Below, piece after piece: positions 17,116-26,146 of a stretch of 64,000 nt of DNA. The stretch is taken from contig CAXXHV010000002.1 in the NCBI GenBank assembly GCA_963678575.2, positions 2,108,001-2,172,000 of the forward strand. The letters run 5' to 3'. This DNA comes from Pleomorphochaeta sp963678575. Lineage in GTDB: Bacteria; Spirochaetota; Spirochaetia; Sphaerochaetales; Sphaerochaetaceae. The translations under genes and the position numbers were made by a program. Below the pieces are notes generated by a model. The model was not told the DNA's origin. It was given only the letters and a program-made list of their open reading frames with translations, and did no database searches. Every line of letters starts with the position of its first letter. The first letter of the stretch is position 1.

Positions 17116-17883
17116 TTATAACTCCCTAATACTAATTCCCTTATTTTTTAAATATAATTTTAATTCTGGAATTGATATTTCCCCAAAATGAAATATTGAT
17201 GCCGCTAAAGCTGCATCGGCTTTTCCTTTTGTAAATACATCGTAAAAATGTTCTACTTTTCCTGCACCACCACTCGCAATTACTGGTATTGTTATACTTT
17301 GACTTATCATTGAATTTAAATCAAGAGCAAAACCATTTTTTGTCCCATCCTTATCCATTGAAGTCAATAATATTTCTCCAGCGCCTTTATTATAAAATTC
17401 TTTAGCAATTTCTAAAGCATCTCTATTTGTAGCAACTCTACCGCCATGAATATAACACTGAAATCCTGATTTAAAATTATCATCTTTTTTAACATCAAGT
17501 GCACAAACCACGCATTGAGTACCAAAATTCTTTGAAAGTTTTGTTATAAGAGTTGGATCCTTAAAAGCACTTGAATTAATTGAAATTTTATCTGCCCCTG
17601 AAGAAAGTAACACATCTACATCTTCGAGAGTATTAATACCCCCTCCAACTGTAAAAGGGATGTTAATAGTTGATGCAACTTTTTTTACTAGTTTTGCTAA
17701 TGTAGCACGCTTTTCAACAGTGGCTGTAATATCTAGAAAAACTAATTCATCAGCTCCTAAATCACTATATAATTTTGCAAGTTCGCTAGCATCTCCAGCA
17801 TCAATTAAATCAACAAAATTTACACCTTTTACCGTTCTTCCATCTTTAACATCCAAACAAGGGATTATTCTTTTTGCTAACAT
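17116..17883 (-). CDS. hisF: Imidazole glycerol phosphate synthase cyclase subunit
   Basis: This is the (beta/alpha)8-barrel cyclase subunit of IGP synthase, 255 residues. It uses ammonia from HisH to convert PRFAR to imidazole glycerol phosphate and AICAR. Visible features are the N-terminal RIIPCLDVKDGRTVKGVNF with the catalytic aspartate, VGGGINTLEDV, LTSMDKDGTKNGF with the second catalytic aspartate, and VIASGGAGK. It overlaps hisA by 7 bases. Confidence 0.96.
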   Translation of the reverse strand: MLAKRIIPCLDVKDGRTVKGVNFVDLIDAGDASELAKLYSDLGADELVFLDITATVEKRATLAKLVKKVASTINIPFTVGGGINTLEDVDVLLSSGADKISINSSAFKDPTLITKLSKNFGTQCVVCALDVKKDDNFKSGFQCYIHGGRVATNRDALEIAKEFYNKGAGEILLTSMDKDGTKNGFALDLNSMISQSITIPVIASGGAGKVEHFYDVFTKGKADAALAASIFHFGEISIPELKLYLKNKGISIREL

Positions 17884-18611
17884 TTAATTTTCTCCTGTAA
17901 TAAACCGAGCTCTTTTATGCTTATTTTTCCTTCTAAATATGCTTTTCCTACAATTGCACTATGCAAATTTAGTTCATACAATTTTTTAATATCATCAATT
18001 GAGCTAACTCCACCAGAAGCAACTAATTCTAAATCATTTGAACAATTGTCAATTAAATACTTATATAAGGAAAAAGAAGGACCTTTAAGCATACCATCTT
18101 TAGAAATATCTGTACAAACTACTCTTCTAAAACCTTCTTTCAAATAGCTGTTAATAAACGCATCTACATTTAATTCACTTACTTCTAGCCAACCAGAAGT
18201 TGCAATCATATTATCTTTACAATCAGCACCCAATATTAATTTATTGCTTGAATACTTATTCAACCAAGAAACAACTAATGGTTTATTTTTTACAGCTATA
18301 CTACCACATGTAACTCGTTTTGCACCTGCATTGAATGCATCAATTAAGCTTTCTTCCGATTTAACACCACCACCAAAATCAATTATTAAATTAGTATTAT
18401 TTGCAATTTTCTCTAAAGTTTTAATATTCATTATTTTACTATTTTTTGCACCTTCTAAATCAACAACATGCAAATGAGTAATATTATTATCCTCAAGTTC
18501 CTTTGCAATTTCTAAAGGATCCATACTATAATTTTTGACAGAATCATATTCCCCTTTAGAAAGTCTTACTACTTTATTATCAATTATATCAATCGCTGGA
18601 ATAATTATCAT
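17877..18611 (-). CDS. hisA: ProFAR isomerase
   Basis: This is the 244-residue (beta/alpha)8-barrel isomerase that opens the ribose ring of ProFAR to give PRFAR, the substrate of HisHF. The catalytic aspartates are in IIPAIDIID near the start and in CTDISKDGM later. Phosphate-binding glycines are in DFGGGVKSEESL and VASGGVSS. It is shorter in its loops than HisF and precedes it with a 7-base overlap. HisH is 3 bases upstream. Confidence 0.95.
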   Translation of the reverse strand: MIIIPAIDIIDNKVVRLSKGEYDSVKNYSMDPLEIAKELEDNNITHLHVVDLEGAKNSKIMNIKTLEKIANNTNLIIDFGGGVKSEESLIDAFNAGAKRVTCGSIAVKNKPLVVSWLNKYSSNKLILGADCKDNMIATSGWLEVSELNVDAFINSYLKEGFRRVVCTDISKDGMLKGPSFSLYKYLIDNCSNDLELVASGGVSSIDDIKKLYELNLHSAIVGKAYLEGKISIKELGLLQEKIKC

Positions 18612-18614
18612 TTT

Positions 18615-19205
18615 TTATAGCTCCAAAAAATTCTTCAAAATCTTTGTTCCAATTTTTCCGCTTTTTTCTGGATGAAATTGGACCCCAAAGTAATTATCTC
18701 TATTTACTGATGCACTAAAAGAAACATCTGCATAATCACAAGTTGCTATAGTATTTTCACCTGAAGGTACATAATAACTATGTACAAAATAACAATAGCT
18801 ATCCTGTTCAACTTCTTTAAACAAAGGATTTTCACTATCAAATTGTATTTGATTCCAGCCCATATGAGGGATTTTATATCCTTTATTCTCGTCAAACTTT
18901 GTAACTTCATAATCAAAAATATTTAAACAATCTGTTTCATTTTCACTACTTTTTTTACACATTAGTTGGAGCCCTAAACATATACCTAAAAAAGGTTGCT
19001 TTAAATTTATTAAAACCTCATCTAACTTTGTTTTTCTTAAATAATTCATAGCAGAAGAGGCTTCTCCAACTCCAGGAAATATTACTTTTTCACAAGAGGC
19101 TAATATTTTTGGATCATCGGTAACAACATACTCAGTATTTAGCCTTTCTAGAGCATATTTCACACTTTGAATATTACCTGCATTATACTTAACAATAGCT
19201 ATCAT
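18615..19205 (-). CDS. hisH: Imidazole glycerol phosphate synthase glutamine amidotransferase subunit
   Basis: This is a class I glutamine amidotransferase of 196 residues that feeds ammonia to HisF. The N-terminus IAIVKYNAGNIQSVKYAL binds the partner and the nucleophile cysteine is in FLGICLGLQLM. The catalytic His-x-Glu is in GVQFHPEKSG near the C-terminus. Its start abuts the hisB stop exactly, so translation is probably coupled. Confidence 0.95.
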   Translation of the reverse strand: MIAIVKYNAGNIQSVKYALERLNTEYVVTDDPKILASCEKVIFPGVGEASSAMNYLRKTKLDEVLINLKQPFLGICLGLQLMCKKSSENETDCLNIFDYEVTKFDENKGYKIPHMGWNQIQFDSENPLFKEVEQDSYCYFVHSYYVPSGENTIATCDYADVSFSASVNRDNYFGVQFHPEKSGKIGTKILKNFLEL

Positions 19206-20336
19206 CTATAATACTCCCTTAGTTGTTGGTAATTTATTGCTAAAAGGATAAACGTAAACAGCTTGTTTTAAACATTTTGCAAAACATTTATATACGGCTT
19301 CAATCATATGATGTGAATTACCAACAGAAACCTGTAAATGTAAAGTGGATTTACTCGAATCGCTAAACGATTTAAAAAAATGTTCAAACATTTCTGTTGG
19401 AAAAGAACCAATATATTCTCTAGAAATTGGAACATCATAAACTAAATAAGGTCTATTAGAAAAATCAATTGCTCCTTGAGCTAATACTTCATCCATTGCT
19501 AAATTATTATAGCCATATCTTGATAGTCCTTTTTTATCACCCAACGCTTGTGAAATAGCGCTACCTAATGCAATAGCAACATCTTCTACACTATGATGCT
19601 CATCAACATCTATATCGCCATCACATCTTAAATTAATATCAATATCACTATGTCTTGATATTTGCTCTAGCATATGATCAAAGAATTTAATGTGTGTATT
19701 AATATTTGATTGTCCTGTTCCATCAAGATTTATTTCAAGCTCTATCTTTGTTTCTTTAGTTTCTCTTAAAACTTTAGCTTTTCTTGAAACTTTTAATTCA
19801 CTTTTTACTAAAAAGTTTGAAATTTCACACCAATCATCAGTTTTTAAAGAAATATTTGAAAATAATAAATCAGAAATATTAGAAATATCATTTTCTTTAT
19901 AAATTATACTTTTAATATTTAATTCATTGGCTAAAACAATATTATCCTTTTTATTTCCAATAATAAAAGAGTTTTCTAAATCATAATCGCCATTAGTATA
20001 TCCCTTTAGTTTCAAATTATTAAGTGTAAATTTTGAACAAAGAGTATGGTCATTATAATCAATCAAATCTTTTTCAAAATGTATTTTTTCATTGGCAAAG
20101 GTAATTAAAATTTTATCAGTAAGTTTTGCTATTTTATCTTCAGAATATCCTTTCTGATTTAAAGAATCACAACATAAGATTAAAACTAAATTGAAATTAC
20201 TATTATCAACAATAGAAGATAATCCTCTAAAAACAGAAGGTTGGAATTCAACCCATCCAAAATCAAGTTGATTCATTGATTTTGAAATTAAACTATCACA
20301 TTCAATAAATAAAAGTGGACCCTTATTCTTTTTCAT
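19206..20336 (-). CDS. hisB: HisB fusion: intact imidazoleglycerol-phosphate dehydratase, degenerate HAD phosphatase domain
   Basis: This 376-residue protein has the domain order of the enterobacterial bifunctional HisB. The C-terminal half (about 185-376) is a complete dehydratase with FFDHMLEQ, DEHHSVED, EHFFKSFS and GNSHHMIEA metal ligands. The N-terminal HAD half (1 to about 165) keeps the fold pattern but not the chemistry. The D-x-D nucleophile motif reads ECD (12-14), the zinc-binding Cys/His loop is gone, and motif IV reads GNKKDN (127-132) instead of GDRxTD. Histidinol-phosphatase activity is therefore unlikely. The ATG at 20336 has AGAGG 6 bases upstream and overlaps hisC by 14 bases. 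Codons further upstream lie inside hisC and lack a site. Confidence 0.9.
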   Translation of the reverse strand: MKKNKGPLLFIECDSLISKSMNQLDFGWVEFQPSVFRGLSSIVDNSNFNLVLILCCDSLNQKGYSEDKIAKLTDKILITFANEKIHFEKDLIDYNDHTLCSKFTLNNLKLKGYTNGDYDLENSFIIGNKKDNIVLANELNIKSIIYKENDISNISDLLFSNISLKTDDWCEISNFLVKSELKVSRKAKVLRETKETKIELEINLDGTGQSNINTHIKFFDHMLEQISRHSDIDINLRCDGDIDVDEHHSVEDVAIALGSAISQALGDKKGLSRYGYNNLAMDEVLAQGAIDFSNRPYLVYDVPISREYIGSFPTEMFEHFFKSFSDSSKSTLHLQVSVGNSHHMIEAVYKCFAKCLKQAVYVYPFSNKLPTTKGVL

Positions 20337-21378
20337 ATGCAACCTCTTTAATAGCATTATATACAGCTAAGCATTCTTCTTCACTACCAATAGTAATTCG
20401 AACACAATTATTAAGATACAAATCTTTAGTTCTATTTCTTATAATAATTTTATCATTTTGAAGTTTTTTACATAAGTATGTACTATCAATTACTTCTAAT
20501 AAAATAAAATTAGCACTACTTTTATACACTTTTTTTACAAAGTCTAAAGTTTCAAACTTCTTTATATAACGATTTCTTCTTTCAATAATTTCATCTCTTT
20601 GTCTAAATATCTGTTCACTTTTTTCTAAAATATTTAAAGCTTCTTTTTGAGTTGAAGCGGATACATTATAAGGCGCTTTCATATTATTAATAACTCTAAC
20701 AATTTCTTCGTTAGCAACCATGATACCAGCTCTAATTCCTGCAGCAGCAAAGCACTTTGAAAGAGTTTTTAAAACAACAAGATTCTCATATTTACTTATT
20801 AATTCAACACAACTTTTTTGTTCACTAAATTCACCATAAGCTTCATCAACAATAACAATTCCATTAAATAATTTAATAATTTCTTCAATTATTTTATAGT
20901 TCTCAGCCCGTCCAGTTGGATTATTTGGAGAACAAATAAACAATATCTTTAAATTGTTTTCTTTTGAAACCACCTCTTTTAACAACTCTAAATCTATTTC
21001 AAATGATGGTTTATAATTAACAAATACCGTTTCGACATTATTTATGTCTGCAAACACTTTGTATGCCCCATATGTTGGATTCATAATAATAATTTTATCT
21101 TCTTTTGGTTCACAAAATGTTCTAATTAAATTATCAATTAATTCATCACTTCCATTACCTATAACAGTTTTTGAAAAAGGCAATCCTAATTTTTCTTCTA
21201 ATTTTTCTCTTAATAATGTGCAATGGGGGTCTGGATATCTATTATAATCATTTATTGAATAAGTTTTATAATTCTCATTAGCATCTAAATAAATTTCTGC
21301 AACACCACTAAATTCATCCCTTGCACAACTATAAGGACTTAAGTCCCTTATATTTTTTCGAATTAAATCTCTTATCAT
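20323..21378 (-). CDS. hisC: Histidinol-phosphate aminotransferase
   Basis: This is a PLP-dependent class I/II aminotransferase of 351 residues that makes histidinol phosphate from imidazole acetol phosphate and glutamate. Family landmarks are YLDANEN near residue 30, GNGSDELIDNLI, SPNNPTG, VDEAYGEFS and the PLP lysine in LKTLSKCFAAAGIRAG. Its start shares one base with the hisD stop (TAATG), and its end overlaps hisB by 14 bases. Confidence 0.95.
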   Translation of the reverse strand: MIRDLIRKNIRDLSPYSCARDEFSGVAEIYLDANENYKTYSINDYNRYPDPHCTLLREKLEEKLGLPFSKTVIGNGSDELIDNLIRTFCEPKEDKIIIMNPTYGAYKVFADINNVETVFVNYKPSFEIDLELLKEVVSKENNLKILFICSPNNPTGRAENYKIIEEIIKLFNGIVIVDEAYGEFSEQKSCVELISKYENLVVLKTLSKCFAAAGIRAGIMVANEEIVRVINNMKAPYNVSASTQKEALNILEKSEQIFRQRDEIIERRNRYIKKFETLDFVKKVYKSSANFILLEVIDSTYLCKKLQNDKIIIRNRTKDLYLNNCVRITIGSEEECLAVYNAIKEVAYEKE

Positions 21379-22676
21379 TATTTATTATCCTTTATTCTAA
21401 TTCGAACACTGTTAGCGTGAGCACTTAAACTTTCACCTTCAGCCATTTTTATAATAGTATCACCTAAAGATTTAATACCTTCATATGATATTTCCTGAAT
21501 TGTAATTTTTTTTATAAAAGAATCAGTACTTACCCCTGAAACACTTTTTGCCCAGCCACTTGTAGGTAATGTATGATTAGTACCACTTGCATAATCTCCA
21601 GCACTTTCACAAGCATAAGGTCCAATAAAAATTGAGCCCGCATTATTTACTTCTTCACAAATATCTTTAGCTTTATCGAGATTCAGAACTAAATGTTCTG
21701 GAGCATATGTATTAATAATATTAATACAATTTTCATAACTATTAGTTGCGATTATTCGTGAATTCTTTAACGAAGGGAGTAGATACTCTTTTCTTTCTAA
21801 TTGATCTAACTGTTTATTCATTTCAATCAAAAACTTATCTTTGAAAATTGAAGAATCTTTCTCATCTGCTAAAATAACCAATATTGATTGACTATCTTTC
21901 CCATGTTCAGCTTGAGAGAGAAAATCGCTAGCTGCAAAACCTGGGTTTGTAAAATTATCAGCAACAACCATGACTTCACTTGGTCCAGCTAACATATCAA
22001 TTGAAGTTCTAGAAGAAACTATCATTTTAGCATAACTAACAAATCTATTGCCAGGACCAAATATTTTATCAACTTTTGAAATACTTTCAGTGCCATAAGA
22101 CAAGGCGGCTATTGCACCAGCTCCCCCCACTTTTATAATTTTTGTAATACCGATAGATTTAGCTGCAAATAAAACAACAGGATTAACATTACCATCTTTG
22201 GTTGGGGGAGTAGCAAGTATAATATTATTACACTTTGCCACTTTTGCAGGAATTCCAAGCATCAAAACTGTTGAAAATAAGGGGGCCGTCCCTCCAGGAA
22301 CATATAAACCAACACTATTAATTGGAACAATCTTTCTACTTAATTTTATTCCATTTTCAATCTCAATTTCTTCACCCTTTGCAATTTGAGCTTTATGAAA
22401 TTTCTCTATATTGTCTTTTGCTCTCAAGATTGCTTTTTTAAGTTTCTGATCAACAAAATTATCACATTGCATTAACTCTTCATCACTTACATAAAGTTGG
22501 TTTAGTTCAACTTTATCAAATTCTTTTGCAAAAAAGTATAATGCTCTATCGCCTTCATTTTTTACTTTCTCAATAATTGATTTAACACTTTCTTCAACTA
22601 CATAATCATCACTTAATTCTCGAGAAATAATTTTATCAAGTTGATCAGTATCAGGATTATAATAATAGGGAATCAT
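21378..22676 (-). CDS. hisD: Histidinol dehydrogenase
   Basis: This 432-residue zinc enzyme catalyses the last two steps, histidinol to histidine, with two NAD+. Recognised segments are YVPGGTAPLFSTVLM, KVGGAGAIAALSYGT, KIFGPGNRFVSYAK, DMLAGPSEVMVVAD, the zinc and catalytic region SQAEHGKDS, EHLVLN and GTNHTLPTSGWAK. It lies 3 bases behind hisG. Confidence 0.96.
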   Translation of the reverse strand: MIPYYYNPDTDQLDKIISRELSDDYVVEESVKSIIEKVKNEGDRALYFFAKEFDKVELNQLYVSDEELMQCDNFVDQKLKKAILRAKDNIEKFHKAQIAKGEEIEIENGIKLSRKIVPINSVGLYVPGGTAPLFSTVLMLGIPAKVAKCNNIILATPPTKDGNVNPVVLFAAKSIGITKIIKVGGAGAIAALSYGTESISKVDKIFGPGNRFVSYAKMIVSSRTSIDMLAGPSEVMVVADNFTNPGFAASDFLSQAEHGKDSQSILVILADEKDSSIFKDKFLIEMNKQLDQLERKEYLLPSLKNSRIIATNSYENCINIINTYAPEHLVLNLDKAKDICEEVNNAGSIFIGPYACESAGDYASGTNHTLPTSGWAKSVSGVSTDSFIKKITIQEISYEGIKSLGDTIIKMAEGESLSAHANSVRIRIKDNK

Positions 22677-22679
22677 ATT

Positions 22680-23540
22680 CTACTCCGTCATTTTTTCAAT
22701 TTTAGTGACTAATATTCCTTGTGCACCAATTGCTTTTAATTTCTCAAAGGCATCCCAAAAACTGTCTTCAGCTACAACAGTCTGAACAGAAACCCAACCT
22801 TTTTCAAATAATTTTGTTATTGTTGGAGATTTCATTGATCCTACTAAATCGCTAACTTCATCAATATGTTCTTCTGGTAAATTAAAAATCACATATTTAT
22901 AATCTTTAGCTCTATTTACTGCATCAATTCTTAAAAGAAGTCTATTCAATATTTCTTCTTTACCTTTATCTAAATTATTACTCTGAATCATTACGGCTGA
23001 ACTTGTATATATGCTTTCAACTTCTTTTAAACCATTCATTTTTAATGTAGTACCAGTACTTACTAAATCACAAATCGCATCAGCAACACCAATTGCTGGA
23101 GTAATCTCAACAGAACCACTTACTTTTATATAAGATGCAGTTACTCCATTTTCTTTTAATATCTTATCTAAAATATTAGGATAACTTGTAGCAATTCTTG
23201 TATTTTCAAGAGATTGTAACCCTTGATAGTTAAACCCATTTGGAGTCGCAATAGATAATCTACATTTAGCAAAGCCTAAATCTCTAACAATTTTTAACGG
23301 TATTTGTTGTTCGTCATATTCATTTTGTCCCACTATTCCGATATCAGCAATACCTTGATTTACATATGAAGGAATATCATCATCTCTTACATATAAAAAT
23401 TCTAAAGGGAAATTTGATGCTACTTCTTTTAAAACTCTGGAATCACAACCAAAATGGATTCCACATGTCTTGATTAATTCTAATGACTTCTCACTTAATC
23501 TTCCTTTTTTTTGAATTGCAATTCTTAATTTTTCTTCCAT
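22680..23540 (-). CDS. hisG: ATP phosphoribosyltransferase, long form
   Basis: This is the first enzyme of histidine synthesis, 286 residues. It is the long HisG form, with a C-terminal regulatory ACT-like domain (about 215-286, containing SPTITKLFEKGWVSVQTVV) that normally mediates histidine feedback and removes the need for HisZ. The catalytic part has IAIQKKGRLSEKSLELI, YVRDDDIPSYV and the PRPP loop DLVSTGTTLKMNGL. AGGAG lies 7 bases before the ATG. It is the first structural gene behind the attenuator at 23589-23698. Confidence 0.95.
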   Translation of the reverse strand: MEEKLRIAIQKKGRLSEKSLELIKTCGIHFGCDSRVLKEVASNFPLEFLYVRDDDIPSYVNQGIADIGIVGQNEYDEQQIPLKIVRDLGFAKCRLSIATPNGFNYQGLQSLENTRIATSYPNILDKILKENGVTASYIKVSGSVEITPAIGVADAICDLVSTGTTLKMNGLKEVESIYTSSAVMIQSNNLDKGKEEILNRLLLRIDAVNRAKDYKYVIFNLPEEHIDEVSDLVGSMKSPTITKLFEKGWVSVQTVVAEDSFWDAFEKLKAIGAQGILVTKIEKMTE

Positions 23541-23588
23541 TTAAAATCTCCTAATATTTTTATTGGTATAATACCAATATATTTTGGT

Positions 23589-23614
23589 AAAAAAAAATCT
23601 CCGCTAAGCGGAGA
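23589..23614 (-). terminator. his attenuator terminator
   Basis: On the minus strand TCTCCGC and GCGGAGA pair around a TTA loop and are followed by nine T, all before hisG and after the leader peptide. The competing pairing is CTAAGTGG (23641-23648) with CCGCTTAG (23604-23611), which would break the terminator stem. Confidence 0.92.
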
Positions 23615-23644
23615 CTATATGGATACAACGAACACCCAGACCAC

Positions 23645-23698
23645 TTAGAGTTGGTTAAAACATAATAAATGATGATGTAATGTTCTGATAGTTTTCAT
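23645..23698 (-). CDS. hisL: his operon leader peptide with three consecutive histidine codons
   Basis: This is a 17-codon reading frame, MKTIRTLHHHLLCFNQL, between the his promoter and the attenuator. Codons 8-10 are CAT CAT CAT (23669-23677), so scarcity of charged tRNA-His should stall a ribosome there. Its stop codon sits inside the antiterminator segment CTAAGTGG. A ribosome reaching the stop would mask that segment and let the terminator form, whereas a ribosome stalled on His codons about 20 bases upstream would leave it free. This is the enterobacterial his attenuation layout. No Shine-Dalgarno is visible and the -10 box ends 7 bases before the ATG. Confidence 0.88.
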   Translation of the reverse strand: MKTIRTLHHHLLCFNQL

Positions 23699-23705
23699 AC
23701 TTTGT

Positions 23706-23735
23706 AATATATCTTTAAATTTTATTAAGTGTCAA
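23706..23735 (-). promoter_or_regulatory. his operon promoter
   Basis: On the minus strand TTGACA (23730-23735) is followed after 18 bases by TATATT (23706-23711). Transcription would begin at about 23699, at or next to the leader-peptide ATG. Confidence 0.78.
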
Positions 23736-23803
23736 TATTAAATGAATAATAATACAAAAAATATACAATTTATTAAATAAATTTAAATATATTTCTATAT
23801 TTA

Positions 23804-24403
23804 TTAATTCATTTTTTCAAACTCACCGTCAATATTCTTTTTCTCAAAATCTTTTTCTACTTTTCTAAGTCTAAAACTCCAGAAAAAAAGTCCTACTCCA
23901 TAAAAAATACAAATAAATCCAATTACTTTTAAGAAAAATTGTGCAACTTGATTTGGAAAAATAAAAAAGACTACAGCAATAATAATATTAATTAATCCCG
24001 TTACAAAAAGTGAAGAACTATCATAAGAAGTTGTTCTAAGTCCAACTGAACTAAATACATTACCTAAGCCATTTATTAAAAGTTGTAATGCTAATAAATA
24101 TATTACAACAGTTACAGCTAATGAGGAGGTAAAGTATGGATAAGCTATAATAATTATTCCTATTATAATACTAAAAATTGATGAAAAAAGATTAACATTC
24201 TTCGTTTTCTTTAAATCTTGTAAATTTGAAGCAAATAGTAAGCCTTTTACACCTACAAATACACTATATAATCCATATAAAAATACGACAAATTTTAAAA
24301 ATTCAGCACTCTGAAATAATAGAACTATACCAAAAATTGCTATTATTACCCCAAAAACCATAGATATAATAAGATTTTTCTTAAAAAAACTATTTTCTTT
24401 CAT
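23804..24403 (-). CDS. DUF308 (HdeD-like) membrane protein
   Basis: This 199-residue integral membrane protein has six hydrophobic segments arranged as repeated helix pairs with short glycine turns, the pattern of DUF308/HdeD proteins. E. coli HdeD is linked to acid resistance at high cell density, but most members have no known role. The C-terminus is charged (about 178-199) and probably cytoplasmic. It lies 12 bases downstream of the FKBP isomerase gene on the same strand and may be cotranscribed with it. Confidence 0.8.
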   Translation of the reverse strand: MKENSFFKKNLIISMVFGVIIAIFGIVLLFQSAEFLKFVVFLYGLYSVFVGVKGLLFASNLQDLKKTKNVNLFSSIFSIIIGIIIIAYPYFTSSLAVTVVIYLLALQLLINGLGNVFSSVGLRTTSYDSSSLFVTGLINIIIAVVFFIFPNQVAQFFLKVIGFICIFYGVGLFFWSFRLRKVEKDFEKKNIDGEFEKMN

Positions 24404-24415
24404 TTTTTAACCTCT

Positions 24416-25225
24416 CTATTTATTATTAGTTAAAGAAATAGGGTCATCAATTATTTGTTTCAATTTAACATCAAAAATTAACAAAGAATTTGGAGGAATA
24501 TCATTTGTCCCTTCCATTCCATATGCTAGTTTTGGATGAACAAAAAACCTATATTTTGAGCCTACATTCATCAATTCTATTCCCTCAATAAATCCAGGGA
24601 CTAAAGAATTCAATGAAAACTTAGTATCTCCTTGACTTGACAATAATAATTCTTCATTCTGAGAATATATTTGATATTCAACAACAACAATATCATTTAT
24701 ATTTGGATTTTTGCCTGTTCCCTGAGTTAGAATCTTATATTGCAAGCCAGAATCTGTAATAATTACATCTTCTTTTTCAGAATTTTCATTAAGAAAATCT
24801 TCAGCTTTAATCAAGTTTTCATTCGCTTCTTTCTTTTGTTGCTCTTCAGCTTTACTCAACATACTTTGTTGCATATCTTGAATTATTTGCACTATTTCCT
24901 GATCACTAAATAATGCTTTCCCTTCAGCTGCATCAATTGCACCTTTTGCATAATATTCGGCATTAATATCAATATTTTGACTTAAGGTTGACAAATAAAG
25001 TAAATAAGAATAGGCATAACTAAATTTATCTTCTAAACTTACAGGATCATCTAAATCTTTAATTGCATCAACTTTTACAACTTCAACATTTGATTTAGGT
25101 ACAATTTGGGTAATTAACTCTTCTCTATCTTCTTTCTTTTTTTCTGTATTTGGAAGTGCATAAACACTTGTACATACCAAAGAAAACAACAGTAAAGAGA
25201 AGAAAAACTTCGAATAATTCTTCAC
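24416..25225 (-). CDS. FKBP-type peptidyl-prolyl isomerase (FkpA/Mip-like), exported
   Basis: This 269-residue periplasmic folding helper starts with a signal peptide (1 to about 23, cleaved after VYA). Residues about 60-150 form the helical dimerisation domain of FkpA/Mip proteins (YAKGAIDAAEGK, a long acidic helix). Residues about 155-262 are the FKBP domain: GLQYKILTQGTGKNPNINDIVVVEY, FSLNSLVPGFIEGIELMNVGSKYRFFVHPKLAYG and IPPNSLLIFDVKL. Start is GTG at 25225 with GGAAGGA about 10 bases upstream. Confidence 0.9.
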   Translation of the reverse strand: MKNYSKFFFSLLLFSLVCTSVYALPNTEKKKEDREELITQIVPKSNVEVVKVDAIKDLDDPVSLEDKFSYAYSYLLYLSTLSQNIDINAEYYAKGAIDAAEGKALFSDQEIVQIIQDMQQSMLSKAEEQQKKEANENLIKAEDFLNENSEKEDVIITDSGLQYKILTQGTGKNPNINDIVVVEYQIYSQNEELLLSSQGDTKFSLNSLVPGFIEGIELMNVGSKYRFFVHPKLAYGMEGTNDIPPNSLLIFDVKLKQIIDDPISLTNNK

Positions 25226-25434
25226 GGTATTCTATCCTTCCGTTGCAGGGGTTTTTTCTCTTATATTCTAGTTTTTACCTCACCCCCAGACTCAAACCAT
25301 AAAAAAAGAGAACTTTCTATAAAACTTTACAATAGATAATATAATAAGTCTAGTTAAATCTTTTCTATTTAAAAATATTTAACTATAAAAATATCTATTT
25401 ATTTATTACTAACTATTTTTTTATCAAAACAAAA

Positions 25435-25938
25435 TTATCCCTCTTTTTCAAATGGTATTAAATAAAATGGCTTACACTCTTTTGATATTAAAGCTTGCTC
25501 CTCTAAATCAAAAGTTACTTTAAAATCAAAATATAATTTATTTTCTTCAAAGTACCCTAAAATTTTATCTAAATTTTCTAAATCTTTCGAATAAATTATA
25601 TTATTAACAATTTCTATTGGAACTATAAATTCACCATCAAGCAATTGAATTTTTAAATTATTAGATTCAATTTCAATATAACTAAAAGGTGATTGATTGA
25701 TTATATTTTCTATCAAAGCTTCTTCACCATATAACGAAATCATTAATTGCAAATTATCTATACTTTCTTTAAATTCATCAGTTTGGGGATTAATTCCAGA
25801 TTCTATCAAGGACAATTCCATCATAGACACTACGGTATCTATATTATAAGAATATTTGCCAATATTTTGATTTGCAAATAATATTGTTGGAAATCCAAAA
25901 ATAATAAAAATAAGTCCAAATAATCTTTTCAATTGCAT
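25435..25938 (-). CDS. Exported protein of unknown function
   Basis: I do not recognise this 167-residue protein. It has a hydrophobic signal peptide (1-22, ending ILFA) and then an acidic mature part with a helix-rich first half (MMELSLIESG, IDNLQLMISLYGEEALIENIINQ) and a strand-rich second half ending in PFYLIPFEKEG. No cysteine pair, metal motif or transmembrane segment is seen after the signal. It stands alone, with more than 190 non-coding bases on each side. Confidence 0.65.
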   Translation of the reverse strand: MQLKRLFGLIFIIFGFPTILFANQNIGKYSYNIDTVVSMMELSLIESGINPQTDEFKESIDNLQLMISLYGEEALIENIINQSPFSYIEIESNNLKIQLLDGEFIVPIEIVNNIIYSKDLENLDKILGYFEENKLYFDFKVTFDLEEQALISKECKPFYLIPFEKEG

Positions 25939-26146
25939 TCTACTAGTTTTCTCCCATTTCCAACACTTCTTTAAAAATTTATTTGATATTAAAATAATTT
26001 TATCTCATAAATAATCTGTTGTCCATCATTTTAACATTATCATAAATTTATTTTAATAATCACTTCTTTATTTTTAATCGATAAATACATACAGATAACA
26101 AAAAAATATCTATGCTTTATTAACTAAAAATGTTATAATTCAATTT

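Noticed and set aside
20323..20357. hisB starting at an upstream TTG
   Set aside because: It would extend the overlap with hisC and has no ribosome site. The ATG at 20336 has AGAGG at normal spacing.
23541..23700. T-box riboswitch upstream of hisG
   Set aside because: No T-box sequence or specifier stem was seen. A leader peptide with His codons and an antiterminator explains the terminator better.
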